DNA of 64,000 nucleotides from contig JAVMKO010000003.1 in the NCBI GenBank assembly GCA_032164245.1, positions 133,670,424 to 133,734,423 on the forward strand. Reading direction: 5' to 3'. This document shows, one piece after another, positions 1 through 11,550 of the stretch; the first letter of the stretch is position 1, and each line of letters begins with the position of its first letter. This stretch comes from Sternotherus odoratus. Taxonomy: Eukaryota; Chordata; Testudines; Kinosternidae. A program made the position numbers and the translations under genes. The notes below the pieces were generated by a model. The model ran no database searches and was not told the DNA's origin. It saw only the letters and a program-made list of their open reading frames with translations.

Positions 1-502
1 GTGGGTTATTTTCATGTTTTAACTTTGGCATTTGTTTAAGAAATTAAAAAAATAACCTGGTTGAGTAAATTGGTTGTCTATTAACACAGCTTTTTAGTAG
101 AAGCTTTCCCTTTCCCACTAGGTTCCTGATTCGTGCTTAGGCACATTTTTGAATCAGGCCATAGTTTGTAAACGTAGATACAAAAAGGTTAAAATTTCAA
201 CTTCTTGCTCAAAAACAGGGACAGATAGTTGGTGGCAGCAGCGGGTTTTTCCATTCACACCACAGAATGGAATGTGCCACCTGCTGACATGTGGTAACAA
301 CACGCATCTCTTAAATTATGGTAGTTCCCAATCTATTGAAGGCTTGAGGCCCAAGAGTGAGACTCCTGCGAAATGACGTCTTCAAAACAGCAGAATTACA
401 AGGGTAAGTACTCTTCTCTTAGATTTGACAAAGAAAAGCATTTCAGCCAAACAACTCCTAGAAAAATAAAATATTTATCCTCTCAGAAATGACCCAAAAA
501 AA

Positions 503-515
503 GGTCAAATTGACC
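503..515. promoter_or_regulatory. palindromic GGTCA-nnn-TGACC site
   Basis: The sequence GGTCAAATTGACC is a perfect match to the core oestrogen-response-element palindrome. Two more half-sites lie within 15 bases (TGACCC at 490-495 and GGGTCA at 522-527). Binding is not shown; the site is deep in an intron and may be chance. Confidence 0.3.
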
Positions 516-1699
516 CACAATGGGTCAAATTTTCTGTGGATGGAGTCCCACATGTGTATACTAATCTAAATTGTTTACACAATTACTGTGACTGTGCATT
601 CAAATGCATATTTAGCTGTTTGAATATCCATTTTCATTCATAACTGTTGCAACTGAATGTATAATTTTTAACTGTAAGCACAAGTTTATGGTGTACACTT
701 TGGGGATTGATTGGTTTGTTTGTTTTGCCGCAAAAGCTTCTACGCTCTTTAATTTCAGGCCATTATACACTGTAGATGTTCCCCATTTAATCAAATCACA
801 TCACTGATTTTCAAAACATCCCATTCGCTCCAACAATTATTCCTTTTTTAACCCAGCCCATTAATAATTATTAACTTTTTAGCCCATTCTTGAAACAGTT
901 ATTAACCTCAGAAACCATACTTGTGATGTAAATAAAAGATTCAAGAAGACAGCATCACAGAAATTTGAAATCATCTCCAAAAAATAAATATCAGTGTTCC
1001 ATTTATCTTTCTGTGGTTTTTTGAATCAAGTGCCTGAGATTCCACTGTTTAGTTACTGACGAAAGGAGTTTATTACCTCACATACTCCTGTGCTAGCAAC
1101 TGCACCTTAAATATAGAGAAAGCCACCATGACGTTCCTTCAGTAATGTATCCCTGTGTGGTAGTCAGGGCTCCATATATTCTACAATACATTGGACCTAA
1201 ATTCTGTAGTAAGGCTTCTTGATTTCTTTGGTATGCACATTAAATTCTGCACCACTGAGAATAATATTGCCCACCTTGATAAGACAGCTTGGGAAAGGTA
1301 GAGAGAAGCCTTGAACTTCAAAGAAAGAAAAAGAGTCCAATATGAGTAAATGAAATTAGGGTGATCACAATGTGACTTAACTTCTCTGTTACTTGTGTGA
1401 TGTATCACTAAATACATTTTAACCCTGTTTCCGTCACAGGCATTATTGTGCTGTCATAACATCTTATGAGACAACTCCGAAATGAATTCACATGAACCAG
1501 ATTCTCTGCTAGTGTAAATTGAGGCACCTCCATTTAAGTCAGTAGCTATACATTTACACCTTCTGAGGCGCTAGCCCATTGTATTTTGATTCACTGTTTT
1601 GAGTGGTAGAGGTTCTGCAGCTCCAAGTTATTTATTTTTTTAAATAGTCTAACGAATTGCATGTATGGTATACTTTTGGTGTCTCCAAATGCTCATGAA

Positions 1700-1935
1700 A
1701 AATGCAGTGGGCTCTAGTGGATTAAGTTGAATCTCAGTCATGCTACTGATTTACTCTGTGACCTGGGATAAGTCATTCAACCACTCTGTACTGTCTCTCT
1801 GTCTGTAAAGGTAGGAAAATAATACTTATCTGCCTCCCAGGAGTGTTGTGAGGATTAACTGGTTAATGTTTGTACAGCACTTGAAAATGTAAAGTATTAT
1901 GTAAGTATTAAATATTATTATTAAAGTTAATGGCG
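1700..1935 (+). repeat. MIR/CORE-SINE copy
   Basis: It carries the familiar MIR order: CTGTGACCTGGGATAAGTCA, the TCTGTAAAGGTAGG block, GTTGTGAGGATTAA, then a short tail with repeated ATTATT. It is old and diverged. Confidence 0.7.
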
Positions 1936-2489
1936 ATTGTATACAAGTCCTAAAGCTGGTGAAGTCAGGGGGGCAGGGGGGAATGATTCCAATATGCATA
2001 TTATATCACAGGACACTTGAAGGCAAGTTCAACACAGAGGGATGCACTATTTAAACTTTGATTGATGTGACCAGAATTTACACCATAGAAGACTCCAGGT
2101 TTTACACACTTATTAGCAGAATAACTGGACAATATTTATTCAGAGCCGAATAGTCCTTGAACAGTTTCACAATATGCTAAGTAAGAACAGGCTTTCCTTC
2201 AGCATCAGGTATTCTTTTCTTTCCCTTTTCATGCAGTGTATGTTTTTATTGCAGACAACAGAAAGAAAACATCATTTCTTTCACTTCTCTTATATCCCTT
2301 CTACAGTGGACCATGGTTTGTGTTTCATAGTTATGTAGAAAACCCCAGTATCTTACTACAACTAATATTGTTTTCAAGATCTTTTCCTCCTGCATTTTAT
2401 GTAGTTGTTTTTTTCCATAGTTAACCAGTCTGCTTCTGCTCAGTGTGCCATGTGCAACTTCACTGCTACCATGTTGTAGTGCAGGTACA

Positions 2490-2625
2490 CAACGAGGTGC
2501 CCTATCACTTTGAGCTATGTCTTCATCGGGTCTTGCAAGCTAAGAGATAGGTTTGATCAGTAATTGGATGGAAGACCAAAAAAAGCCTAGATGCTGCAGG
2601 TGTTTTGGTAGTAAACAATACTCCC
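2490..2625 (+). repeat. 5S rRNA-derived SINE fossil
   Basis: The run GCAAGCTAAGAGATAGG...TTGGATGGAAGACC follows the internal promoter half of 5S rRNA (AAGCTAAGCAGGG...CTTGGATGGGAGACC), and GATGCTGCAGGT follows as in 5S-derived amniote SINEs. The 5' third is decayed. It is not a functional 5S gene: the promoter has substitutions and the 3' end departs from 5S. It may belong to an AmnSINE1-like or related group; I cannot tell which. Confidence 0.65.
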
Positions 2626-4543
2626 AATCTGTGTTATTGCTCTAGATAGATTTGGTGAACTGTGCACTGAGGAAGGCTAGCTTTTGGTTGCTTAATATTA
2701 TTTACAATCTTCAATTCCCAGCAAGACTCTCAGGACCAATTTTACGATGTAGGTGCCTTTCAGCTTGTCAAAGCCCAAATGCAGGAAGCAATGTAGACAT
2801 TGACTGAAAATGACGGTCACAAAAAAGTATTCATGCACAAAACTGAAAATGGTCTCAGTGCTGTACCTACAAAAGTATTCATTCTTTAAATATTAATTAC
2901 ACTTCCCATAAATTCAGTTTCATTATTCTTTTTTTTCCTGAGGTAAATAATTTTCAGAAATAATTGAGGGCACATCAAATTGGTACCTTAAAGACTAACA
3001 TGAGTTATGACTCTCAAAATGAAGAGAATTTTGAGAAATATCATTAATCATGTAGCAGAAAAAGCAACTAAAGGAAGAATGCAAAATGAAGTAGACTTCC
3101 TTTGCTTTCTTATTTCTTGCACCCTCCTATGTTGTTGCTGAAAGCCAACTAATTCTTGTGCCCAGTTATGAAGTGAAAGGAAACCAGCACATATTTCCAA
3201 TGGATGACTTGTGTCTGCAGTCCAAACCACTCCGGCAACAACATATAACAAATTGGAGCCATAACAGATGAGGTAAATAAGTTTGGGTGATCGTATGTGT
3301 TTGTCCAGAACAAGTCTTCTGACCTCCAGAGAATGTAGCAAAGGCCATCTATTTTCACAGGAAGGGGGAAGTAGGATGAGGACTGGATTTGGTGGGGCGG
3401 GGGAAAACTTGATGGGATATTTCTTTTATCTTTATTATTAGTTTTTATATGATGGGAATTAAATTGCACTTCGATTGAATATGGAACTTTTTATATTATG
3501 TCAAAGATACCTAGAGCTCAGAATAGGTGTTCTTTTGGTAGATATGATGTACAACAAATTAAATAATGCTATTCATGTGATTTTTGCCTAGCTTTTAGCA
3601 CAATAGTGAAATAAGCTAAAAAGGTATATTATTTAGCTCTGTTTTTGATTCTCACATATCTTCCAAATCAGTTGAATAATTACAATAAATGTCCTCTTGA
3701 GTGATTTTGTGCTGCTTTGGATCTTCAGCTGCGTCATTTATGATGTCACATGTAAGGTTGACTGGAAAAGCCATAAATATGTTTTATGTCAAATAAAAAT
3801 CCTAGATCAAGCTTAGAACTTCAGTCCTTCTAGAGCATTACAACTTAGTATAATGGCATTTGACAGTATTGGCATTTTTGATACGACTTCTTTTGGCTAG
3901 CTCAGCATTCTGAAAAAATAAATAGTGTTTTCACTCTGTGATTGAAAGGGTTAAATAGTACCAATTCATTACCACTCTCAGAAGGATTTATTTTGTTCTC
4001 CTAAATCAGTTTTATTCCACATTTTTATTATTCTCTTGGGTCAGCTCTTCCAATTGAAATCAATACAAGTGCAAGTGACTCAATCAATCTAGATATTTGA
4101 TTATGGATTTGAGACCCCCAGTCCTGCTCAGTGCTCTTTAGCTAGTCTCTTTCTGATAGCGTCCCTCGAGAACTAAAAATTCATATTGGCAACCATGAAT
4201 TATGAACACAGATTCAGAAATCAGATAATCTCCATTTATGTACTGATGCTTCTTATAGGAAGGATGACCAAGATATTAAAAGATAAAGATTTGATGTTTG
4301 TAAACCTAACTGCTATAAATGTTTTTATTCTGTAAGTTTTCTCCTGAAATAAAGAGGAAATGTACAAGACCTCATGGTTCATCTATAAAACCCCAAAACA
4401 AAACAGATGAAATCTATGGTTATAATTGATATAATTGTCAGTACAATGTCACAGATAATGTAAACATTTTTATTTTTGCTACTTTTGCTACTTTTGGGTT
4501 CTTCTGCGAGAGTCTGTATTCCATTCCGAATCCTGCTAACATT

Positions 4544-5010
4544 TGTGACAAGGTGGCTCCTCGGCTCCCCTGACTCAAGTCCTTTTGGGGTTCTGGTGTG
4601 GCACTGGCACCCTGACCAGGCTGCGCCAGACCCGGTTTTTCCGCTAATCTTTAGCAGCCCACTCCCTTTCTCTCTCTCTCAGGGTCAGGCTCCTGCAGGC
4701 TAGGAAAGCTAGGTTCCCCCTGGGAGGGACCCTTTGTTCTCCTCCCCTGCTTGCCAGCAGCCTCTCTGTCCCTGCTTCCTCCAACTCACTCCTCAAACTC
4801 CCCTTCTTCCAAACTCACTCCTCAAACTCTCACACCCCTCTCTGGGGAGGAGTCTCTTTAAAGGGCTCTGACAGCCTCCTTAACTGGCCTCAGCTGGCCC
4901 TGCTTCTGGCTGTGGCAGCCTTGCTCAGCTAGACCCAATTTCCCTGTAGTAACCCTTCTAACTACAGGCCTTTCTGGCAGCTGTCTGCCCTGGGTCTACC
5001 ACGCATTACA
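4544..5010. repeat. GC-rich LTR-like repeat
   Basis: A pyrimidine- and GC-rich block in AT-rich surroundings, beginning TGTGACAAGGTGGCTCC. It has a 28-bp direct duplication (two copies of AACTCACTCCTCAAACTC near 4780-4830) and a TTTAAAGGGC element near 4857. It resembles turtle LTR retroelement termini in style, but clear target duplications are not seen and the right boundary is uncertain. Confidence 0.4.
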
Positions 5011-5112
5011 GCCAAGTGAGCATCACAGTGCTGGTTGAACCCACCAACTTATGCACAGAGCAAACAGATTTTTTTCTTTCCCCTGCACAGGTTTCTGGGA
5101 GACCTGTAACCC

Positions 5113-6092
5113 CTCATAAGAACATTAAAACGGCCATGCTGGGTTGGATCATTGGTGCATCTAGCCCAGTTTCCTGTCTTGTGACTGTGGCCAGTGCCAG
5201 ATGCTTGAGGGAATGAATAGAACAGGGCAATTTTCCAGTGATCCCTCCCCCATCATCCAGTGCCAGCTTCTGGAAATCACAGATTTAGGGTTGAAACTCT
5301 GACCAACTCGGCTAATAGCCACTGTTGGACATATCTTCCATGAACTTCTCTAATTCTTTTTTAACCCAGTTATATTTTTGCCCTCACAATATCCCTTGGC
5401 AATGAATTCAACAGGTTGACTGTGCATTGTGTGAAGTAGTTCTTCCTTATGTTTGTTTTTAATCTGCTGCCTATTAATTTCATTTGGTGACCCCTGAGTC
5501 TTCAGGGGTAAATAACACTTCCTTGTTTACTTTCTCTACACCACACCATTAATTATTTTCTAAACCTCTATCATATCCTCCTTTAATGATCTCTTTTCTA
5601 AGCTGAAGAGTCAGTTTTTTAATTCTCTTCGTGGATGGAAGTTCTTCCAGGCCCCTAATCATTTTGTTGCCCTTCTTGGTACTTTTTTCTATTCTAATAG
5701 ATCTTTTTTGCGGTGGGGAAACCAGAACTGCACGCAGTATTCAAGGCATGGGTGTACCATAAATTTATATAGGGTTATCATATTTTCTGTCTTATCTATC
5801 TTTCCCAGTGGTTCCTAACATTTTGTTAGCCTTTTTGACTGATGATGCACATTAAGCAGATATTTTCAGAGAACTATCCATAAGGACTCAGAGAGTTCTT
5901 TCTTGAATAGTAAAAGCTAATATAGACCCCATCATTTTGCATGTATAGTTGGGATTAGGTTTTCCACTGTGAATTTCTTTGCACTTATCAATATTTAATT
6001 TGCTCTGCCATTTTGTTGCCCCATCACCCAGTTTTGTGAGATCCCTCCATAACTCTTTGCAGTCAGATTTGGACTTCGCTATCTTGAATAAT
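5113..6092 (-). mobile_element. CR1 LINE, 3' part
   Basis: Starts near CATAAGAACATTAAAACGGCC and reads through standard turtle CR1 3' sequence in antisense, including CCCTAATCATTTTGTTGCCC and ACTGCACGCAGTATTCAAGG. The reverse-transcriptase frame on the minus strand is broken by stops and indels, so it is dead. It breaks off near 6092 at an inverted segment. Confidence 0.85.
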
Positions 6093-6235
6093 TAAATATA
6101 TAAAGCTATAGTAAAGAATTATCATAAATGAACATGATTATGTTGGGCAAGTCAGTGGGGCTTTATATTGCTCTTTTCCCAAGTCAGTGGGGCTTTTGTA
6201 AAGGGAAATCATGCCTTATGAAACTATTTGAAGCC
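6093..6235 (+). mobile_element. inverted CR1 segment
   Basis: This piece runs opposite to the flanking CR1. Its reverse complement matches 7219-7312 closely (GGCATGATTTCCCTTTACAA, CATGTTCATTTATGAT, CTTTACTATAG). It also contains a 15-bp direct repeat AAGTCAGTGGGGCTT flanking 17 bases that occur in reverse complement at 6588-6606. Confidence 0.75.
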
Positions 6236-6474
6236 TATGTTCATGATTTCACCTCACTGTTTTTACCCTCTCTACCAGTTCATTTATGAGTATGTTGAAC
6301 AGCACTGGTCCCAAAACATATCCTTGGGGTCCCTGCTGTTTACCTCTCTTCACTGTAAAAACAGACCATTAATGCTTTCCATTTCCTTCCTATTTTTTAA
6401 TCAGTTGCTGATCCATGAGAGCATATTCCCTCTAATCCCATGACTGCTTACTTTGCCTAAGAGCCTTTGATGTG
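6236..6474 (-). mobile_element. CR1 LINE, middle part
   Basis: CR1 sequence resumes in antisense with CACCTCACTGTTTTTACC and CCATGACTGCTTACTTTGCC, ending at GAGCCTTTGATG where another repeat interrupts it. Confidence 0.82.
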
Positions 6475-7130
6475 GGGTTTACAGCCTTATTATGGGGTTT
6501 ACAGACTCTGGCTGTGGCAGGGGAAAAGCTGGATCAGTACTGGACATGGAAAACTCTGCCCCTCAGATACTGGCAAGATTGCTCCTGGGGAAAAGAGCAA
6601 TATAAAAAAAAGCTCCAGTAGCCCAGGCATGAGGTCTAGATAAGCCATTTCCAGGATGACCTCTGCCCTGAGACTGGAGGAGAAAGCGCTCTTACTCAGG
6701 AGGTCTGGATGTGAGTCTTTTACATCTTTCTTTGAGACATCATGCCAAAGGTAGAGGTTGCCTGCATGAACTCTGAGACTCTGACGGTTTGGAGCAAAGG
6801 ACTATATTCAGACAGCAGCCATGCCCCAAGCTGAGACATTGAATGGGGTAGGAAGTAGCCCAGGGGAAGGGGAACAAGAGGTGGGCCATCCATAGGCCAG
6901 CCCATGCTGTCACACTTTCAGGGCACTGGGCTGGGGCCCAGAGGAGCAGGAGGGCCTGAGTCTCCCTTCTTAGTTCAGATTCCCTACAGCACTGGGATAG
7001 GTAGGGACGGGTTTACTGCCAAGGAAATCAGCTTAGTTGAACCCCATCAAGGGTCCCGGACACACTGGGAGACCAGAGAAACTGAGGCTGGAGTCCAAAG
7101 GCCTGCCGACTGAACCAGCAACCCTGCTAC
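6475..7130. repeat. unclassified insert inside CR1
   Basis: A GC-richer block of about 650 bp separates two CR1 segments that are contiguous in the normal element. It starts with a repeated TGGGGTTTACAG motif 24 bases apart. No coding motif is recognised. It is younger than the CR1 it splits. Confidence 0.55.
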
Positions 7131-7600
7131 AGACCTTAACAAAACCTGCCTGAGAGTCAAAGTAGAGTGCATCAACTGGATCACCCTTTTCCACTTGCTT
7201 GTTGACATCCCTGAAGACGTCTAATAGTTTCATGAGCCATGATTTCCCTTTACAAAAACCCCATAGACTTGCCCAACATAACCATGTTCATTTATGATGA
7301 AACTATAGTAAAGAATAGAATTAACCAATATGCATGATACTGATGTTAGCTCACTAGCCAGTAACTGCCAGGATCACCTATGGCCTTTTAAAAAAATGTC
7401 ATTACATTAACTATCCTCTGGCCATCTGAGACAGGGGCGAATTTAAGCAATAGGTTACATAACAAGTAGTAGTTCTGCAATTTCATACTCATCCCACTCT
7501 AGGGGTCCATCAAGACCAGAGGCTTTTTACTAGCATTTTAATTTGAATTCACTGATTGTCAGTTAACTAACATCTTCTAAATGCTAACGTAGGCAATGCT
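7131..7600 (-). mobile_element. CR1 LINE, 5'-ward part
   Basis: CR1 continues in antisense: CATCAACTGGATCACCC, CTTGTTGACATCCC, CATGATTTCCCTTTACAAA and TAGGTTACATAACA are recognisable. It fades out near 7600. Confidence 0.82.
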
Positions 7601-7674
7601 GAAATTTTTGTTCCTGGTTATTGTGCACCCCACTATTAGCTAAACTCTGCATGCTGGAAACAAAAAACTGGATC

Positions 7675-7795
7675 ATGAGCTCTTTAGGTCAGGTCTGTGT
7701 TTTCATTCTGTGTATGTCCAGTGTCCTAGCACAATGAGACCCTCTTTCTTGATTGGTGCCCCTAGGTGTGACTGCAGTTGAAATAGTAAGTAACA
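7675..7795 (+). repeat. L2/MIR-like 3' tail
   Basis: Contains TGAGCTCTTTAGGTCAGGTC and GTCCTAGCACAATGAGACCC, the conserved end shared by L2/MIR-type repeats in reptiles. Confidence 0.55.
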
Positions 7796-8487
7796 GTAAT
7801 GAATGTCCTTATGCAGTAGCTTCAGCACCCTTCTAGCTGTATTGTATGAAATAGATGCTTAGTAATGTGAGAAGCTCAGGTGCAAGTGGGGTAGATAATT
7901 TGAATGACAGTAAGAAAGTCAGTAAATGGTTCATTCAAAGAGGAGAACTTTCTCTTCCCTGACAGATATATCCACTTACAAACAGCCAAGGAAAGTTAGG
8001 GGGTGAACACAAAAGTTTTTCACTGGCAAGACTCTTGAGACTCAGTGGGATGAGGTAGAGGTAGGCGAGAGTGTCCCAGGAACTTTCTCTCACCTTGAAC
8101 TGGAGCTAGGCACAAATGGTAGTCATCCATTGAGTGTAAGGACTTTGCTCACCTCCTCTAGTCATGACCCTCCCTTCCCTGTGCCATCTAGCAAAGCTGA
8201 CTGATAAAGGAACATGTTTTATTGTAGGCAGCTGGTTCCTCCCTGAAATCCATGTGCTGGCCTGAGGCATGTTTCCTCCAGGAGCTCCTGCTTTGGCACT
8301 GCATCCTTAGACTGGTCTATGAATTCTACCCATGGTCTAGAAGACCATAAAAAGGAGTGAGCAAATAAAGACATGTCCCTTCCTGTTTGCCACATTAGGA
8401 TTTAGACTTGTTTGCACTTATAAGAATAAGCAGGAATTTCCATCTATTGATGATAGTACTTTCCCTTTAAGGGCTTTTTTTCATTTG

Positions 8488-8645
8488 GGGCTCTAAAAGT
8501 ACTTTACGAATCTTAATACTCACAACAGCCCTGTCAGAGAGATAAGTAGTATTAGCCTCAATTGACAGAGGGGGAAACTAAATCAGAGACTGAGTGCTGT
8601 ATTCAGGAATGGAACTCAAGAGTTTAGACTCGCAGTCCCCTGCTG
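8488..8645 (-). repeat. MIR-type SINE copy
   Basis: Antisense MIR blocks in order: AAGTACTTTACGAATCTTAA, CACAACAGCCCTGTCAGAGA, GACAGAGGGGGAAACTAAAT and a degraded tRNA-like end. Confidence 0.6.
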
Positions 8646-10149
8646 TGAGGGGCCATATGCCCTTTCTCTTTATTCTTTAAATATTCTGTACCTTTCATTT
8701 TTAAAACTGTAACATGTTTTAATTATCAAGGAAAAGTGTAAAACAAAAGGAATAGCCCTTTCAGTTCAAGGATCATACAAAAGTTGGGAGCTATTCATTA
8801 TTAATAAGAGTAGGTGCTCATTTGGGATTGATGGCGGTAGTTGGATTTGCCATTTTATCACAGTTAATGTTGAGCTACCAATCTTTTATAAGGCCCTCTC
8901 CAAGCCCTCAAAATGGGAATAAGGGTAGCCTATTATAAGAGAGACTCTCAATTACAGAGTACAGTTTCAAGGCTTGAGACCATGATCTATGTGTAAGAAC
9001 AGCACATCTGCCAACTCCAAGAGCAGAGGAACAAATAGCTGCTCAGTTGATTGAGACAAAGGTGGCAGTGCATTCATCTAGAAAAATAACAATTTTTTGA
9101 AAAGAGGAACAATAATTCCAATTGAAAAAACAGAAAACTCACACTTTAAAAATTGTATGGTAACTGGGAAGTCACTGAAAAAACGGTTATTAGTATGTGA
9201 TGTCCACCCAAATAAAGATGGGAGAAAATATAATACACTTTCTTAATGGGATGAAATCAATCTGTGATGTCTTTTGTTTTTAATTCTAAATACTGTACTA
9301 GAAACCTAAGGGGAAGAGAGAGTGGTAGAGGGAGGATTTTAGGTGAAAGTAAATATACAGCTGGGGCTGTGGGAATGGAATTCATGAGTGCTGGATAATA
9401 TGGCAGAATTAATGGAAGATAGAACCAACTTGTAGTGGAGGGAGTCTCTATGGTCACAGGACTTTCTCCAGGGTGTTCAGTAGCACAGACCAGATGTAGA
9501 GAGAAGTATAAGTCTGGGCACAGCTGGGGTTGGAGGTATGGACTTTTTGGTCACCGAGAGGGACAGAGAGCAAAGGGAGGGGAATCAACAACTGAAACAG
9601 CAGAGGAGAAAAAACAGTGCAAAGGGGTCTGAGAGCACTAGAGAAACCATGGACTTCAATGGATTGGAGTTGTGGAAGGGCCAAGTGGGGAGGGAGTTGA
9701 TGAGGGTTGTTAAGTGCTGCTGAAGGAGGTAAGAAAATGGTAACCTGGACATTAAGAAATCACAGGGAGAGAAAAATGTTGAGTGAGGGCAAGGGTGAAT
9801 TGAGTGATCATTGCTGTGAAGGGAGGGAGTTGATACAGGGTTTGTGATCAGTGAAGAGGTGAGGGTAAGGAGGTGAGGGGCTAACTGGTGAGACTGAACA
9901 TCGTTCTGGAAGATTAGGTTGTCGAGGTTGAAGGTGTGGTATTGTGAGAAGAAAGGTTTTGTGGAGTTTTAGATTTTCCTTCCTGGGAAGGGTGGAGGTC
10001 TTGAATCTTGTATTGTTATTTAGCAATTCATATTCCTTATAGTCACAATTAATTTATATTGAAGTCTAAATACAATTTGGGTCCAGTATTCATCTATCCA
10101 AAATTTCATTGGGAAAGTATTTTATTTTGCTCTATGTACATAAGGAGGC

Positions 10150-10375
10150 AATGTTATTGAGTGGTTAGACCAGTAGTCTGGTCATGAAAACATCTGAAGT
10201 TCCTAGTTCTGCCATTCACTATTTTTGTGACTTGGGGTAAGACACTTAGCCTCTGTATCCCTGTTCGCCCACATGTAAAGTAGGTTTCAAAATAAACATA
10301 GGGTGTTGTGCAGATTCATTAGATAATGTTTGTGTAATGCTTTGAGATCCTCAGATGAAAATTCTATGATACTAT
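10150..10375 (+). repeat. MIR/CORE-SINE copy
   Basis: Shows a tRNA-like head (TTGAGTGGTTAGACCAG), the TTGTGACTTGGGGTAAGACA core, the CACATGTAAAGTAGG block and a GCTTTGAGATCCTCAGATGA tail, all in the normal order. Confidence 0.7.
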
Positions 10376-11396
10376 AACTCATTCAATAGCTCCTTTCAGC
10401 ACGCACAGTCCCACTGAAGTCAATGTGAGTATTTGTGGAGCAAGATTCAACAAAATGTAAATAAGGATATCAGAGTCTGGCCCTATATAAGAACAATAGA
10501 AGTCAGAAGTCATGTTTCAGAACATGAAGCAAAGCCTTAAACTCGGTTTCACCAAATTAGGTGCCTTCTGAAGTACAATATTAGAAAATATTTGTTGTGT
10601 TGTCTTTGTGACTAAAGTGCGATAAAACCATCATATTTTCGTAGATGCTAAAGTACTGTTAAAAGGAAACAATCTAGCATTAAATATGTATGTGATCATA
10701 AGTACTTTATTTTTATAGAGTACCTTTCATCTTGAATGATTTCACAGCTCTTTTCACGTATAATACATGTAACGTGAAATGCAGCCCCTTCTAGGCTAGA
10801 GAACAGCAGTCAATGAGCATACAACACACTTCCCTGGGGTGGGGAGAGAAAATTTGGTATCCAAGGACACCGAGCCTTGGAATGGGGAGGGAAAAAAAAC
10901 ACAAAACAGGGTTCTTTAATGACCACAGAGAGTAGAAAGGACTTTAGTTCGTAAGTTCCTATCCCAAATCTCCACACTCTCAGTAAACTGCTTGGCATTG
11001 AAAATGTATTGCCTTAGTAATCAAGGACCTGGTTAATAGCAGTGAATATACCCAGTGTTCCTTAAGGAACATGTGCCACCTTGATACAGAATGTACTTTT
11101 GTCATTTTCTGTACAGGATGCAGTTTTTCAATTTAACATCTTTTCTACCTTGAAGTATACGTTTTTATCCAGATGGGGAAGGCTACCTTAAAAGAGAAAC
11201 ATTCTTACAAAAATACAGTTTTTGAATGTTAGAAGAATGTATTTGGTCTATTTTACTTCCTTTCTCATTATAGTCCTAGTCGTGAGAATGGTTTCATGTT
11301 ATGCCATTTTCTGTTCTCATTCCAACCTTTGTCCCATGAATAAGATATCAGAATGCTAATGCCTAATATACAGTACTCTGTGTCTGCTGGTACAAT

Positions 11397-11550
11397 ACTG
11401 TACTACTGTAACCTTTGCAATATTACGTATTCTGATTGGCTGTCCATTTCACCTCTTTCCCACAAGTTAATAAGGCCGTAAAAAGGCGAGAACTTGAAAT
11501 GGCCAGCCAGTCAAATTACAGAATATTGAAAAGGTCAGAGCAGTACAGCT
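11397..11550. repeat. imperfect palindrome, MITE-like
   Basis: Arms 11397-11451 and 11494-11550 are inverted copies at roughly three-quarters identity (ACTGTACTACTGTAACC against GGTCAGAGCAGTACAGC; CTGGCTGGCCATTTCA type inner ends). The 42-base spacer is unrelated. Confidence 0.6.

Noticed and set aside
2490..2625. Functional 5S rRNA gene
   Set aside because: Promoter boxes are mutated and both ends diverge from 5S; it is a SINE-type fossil.
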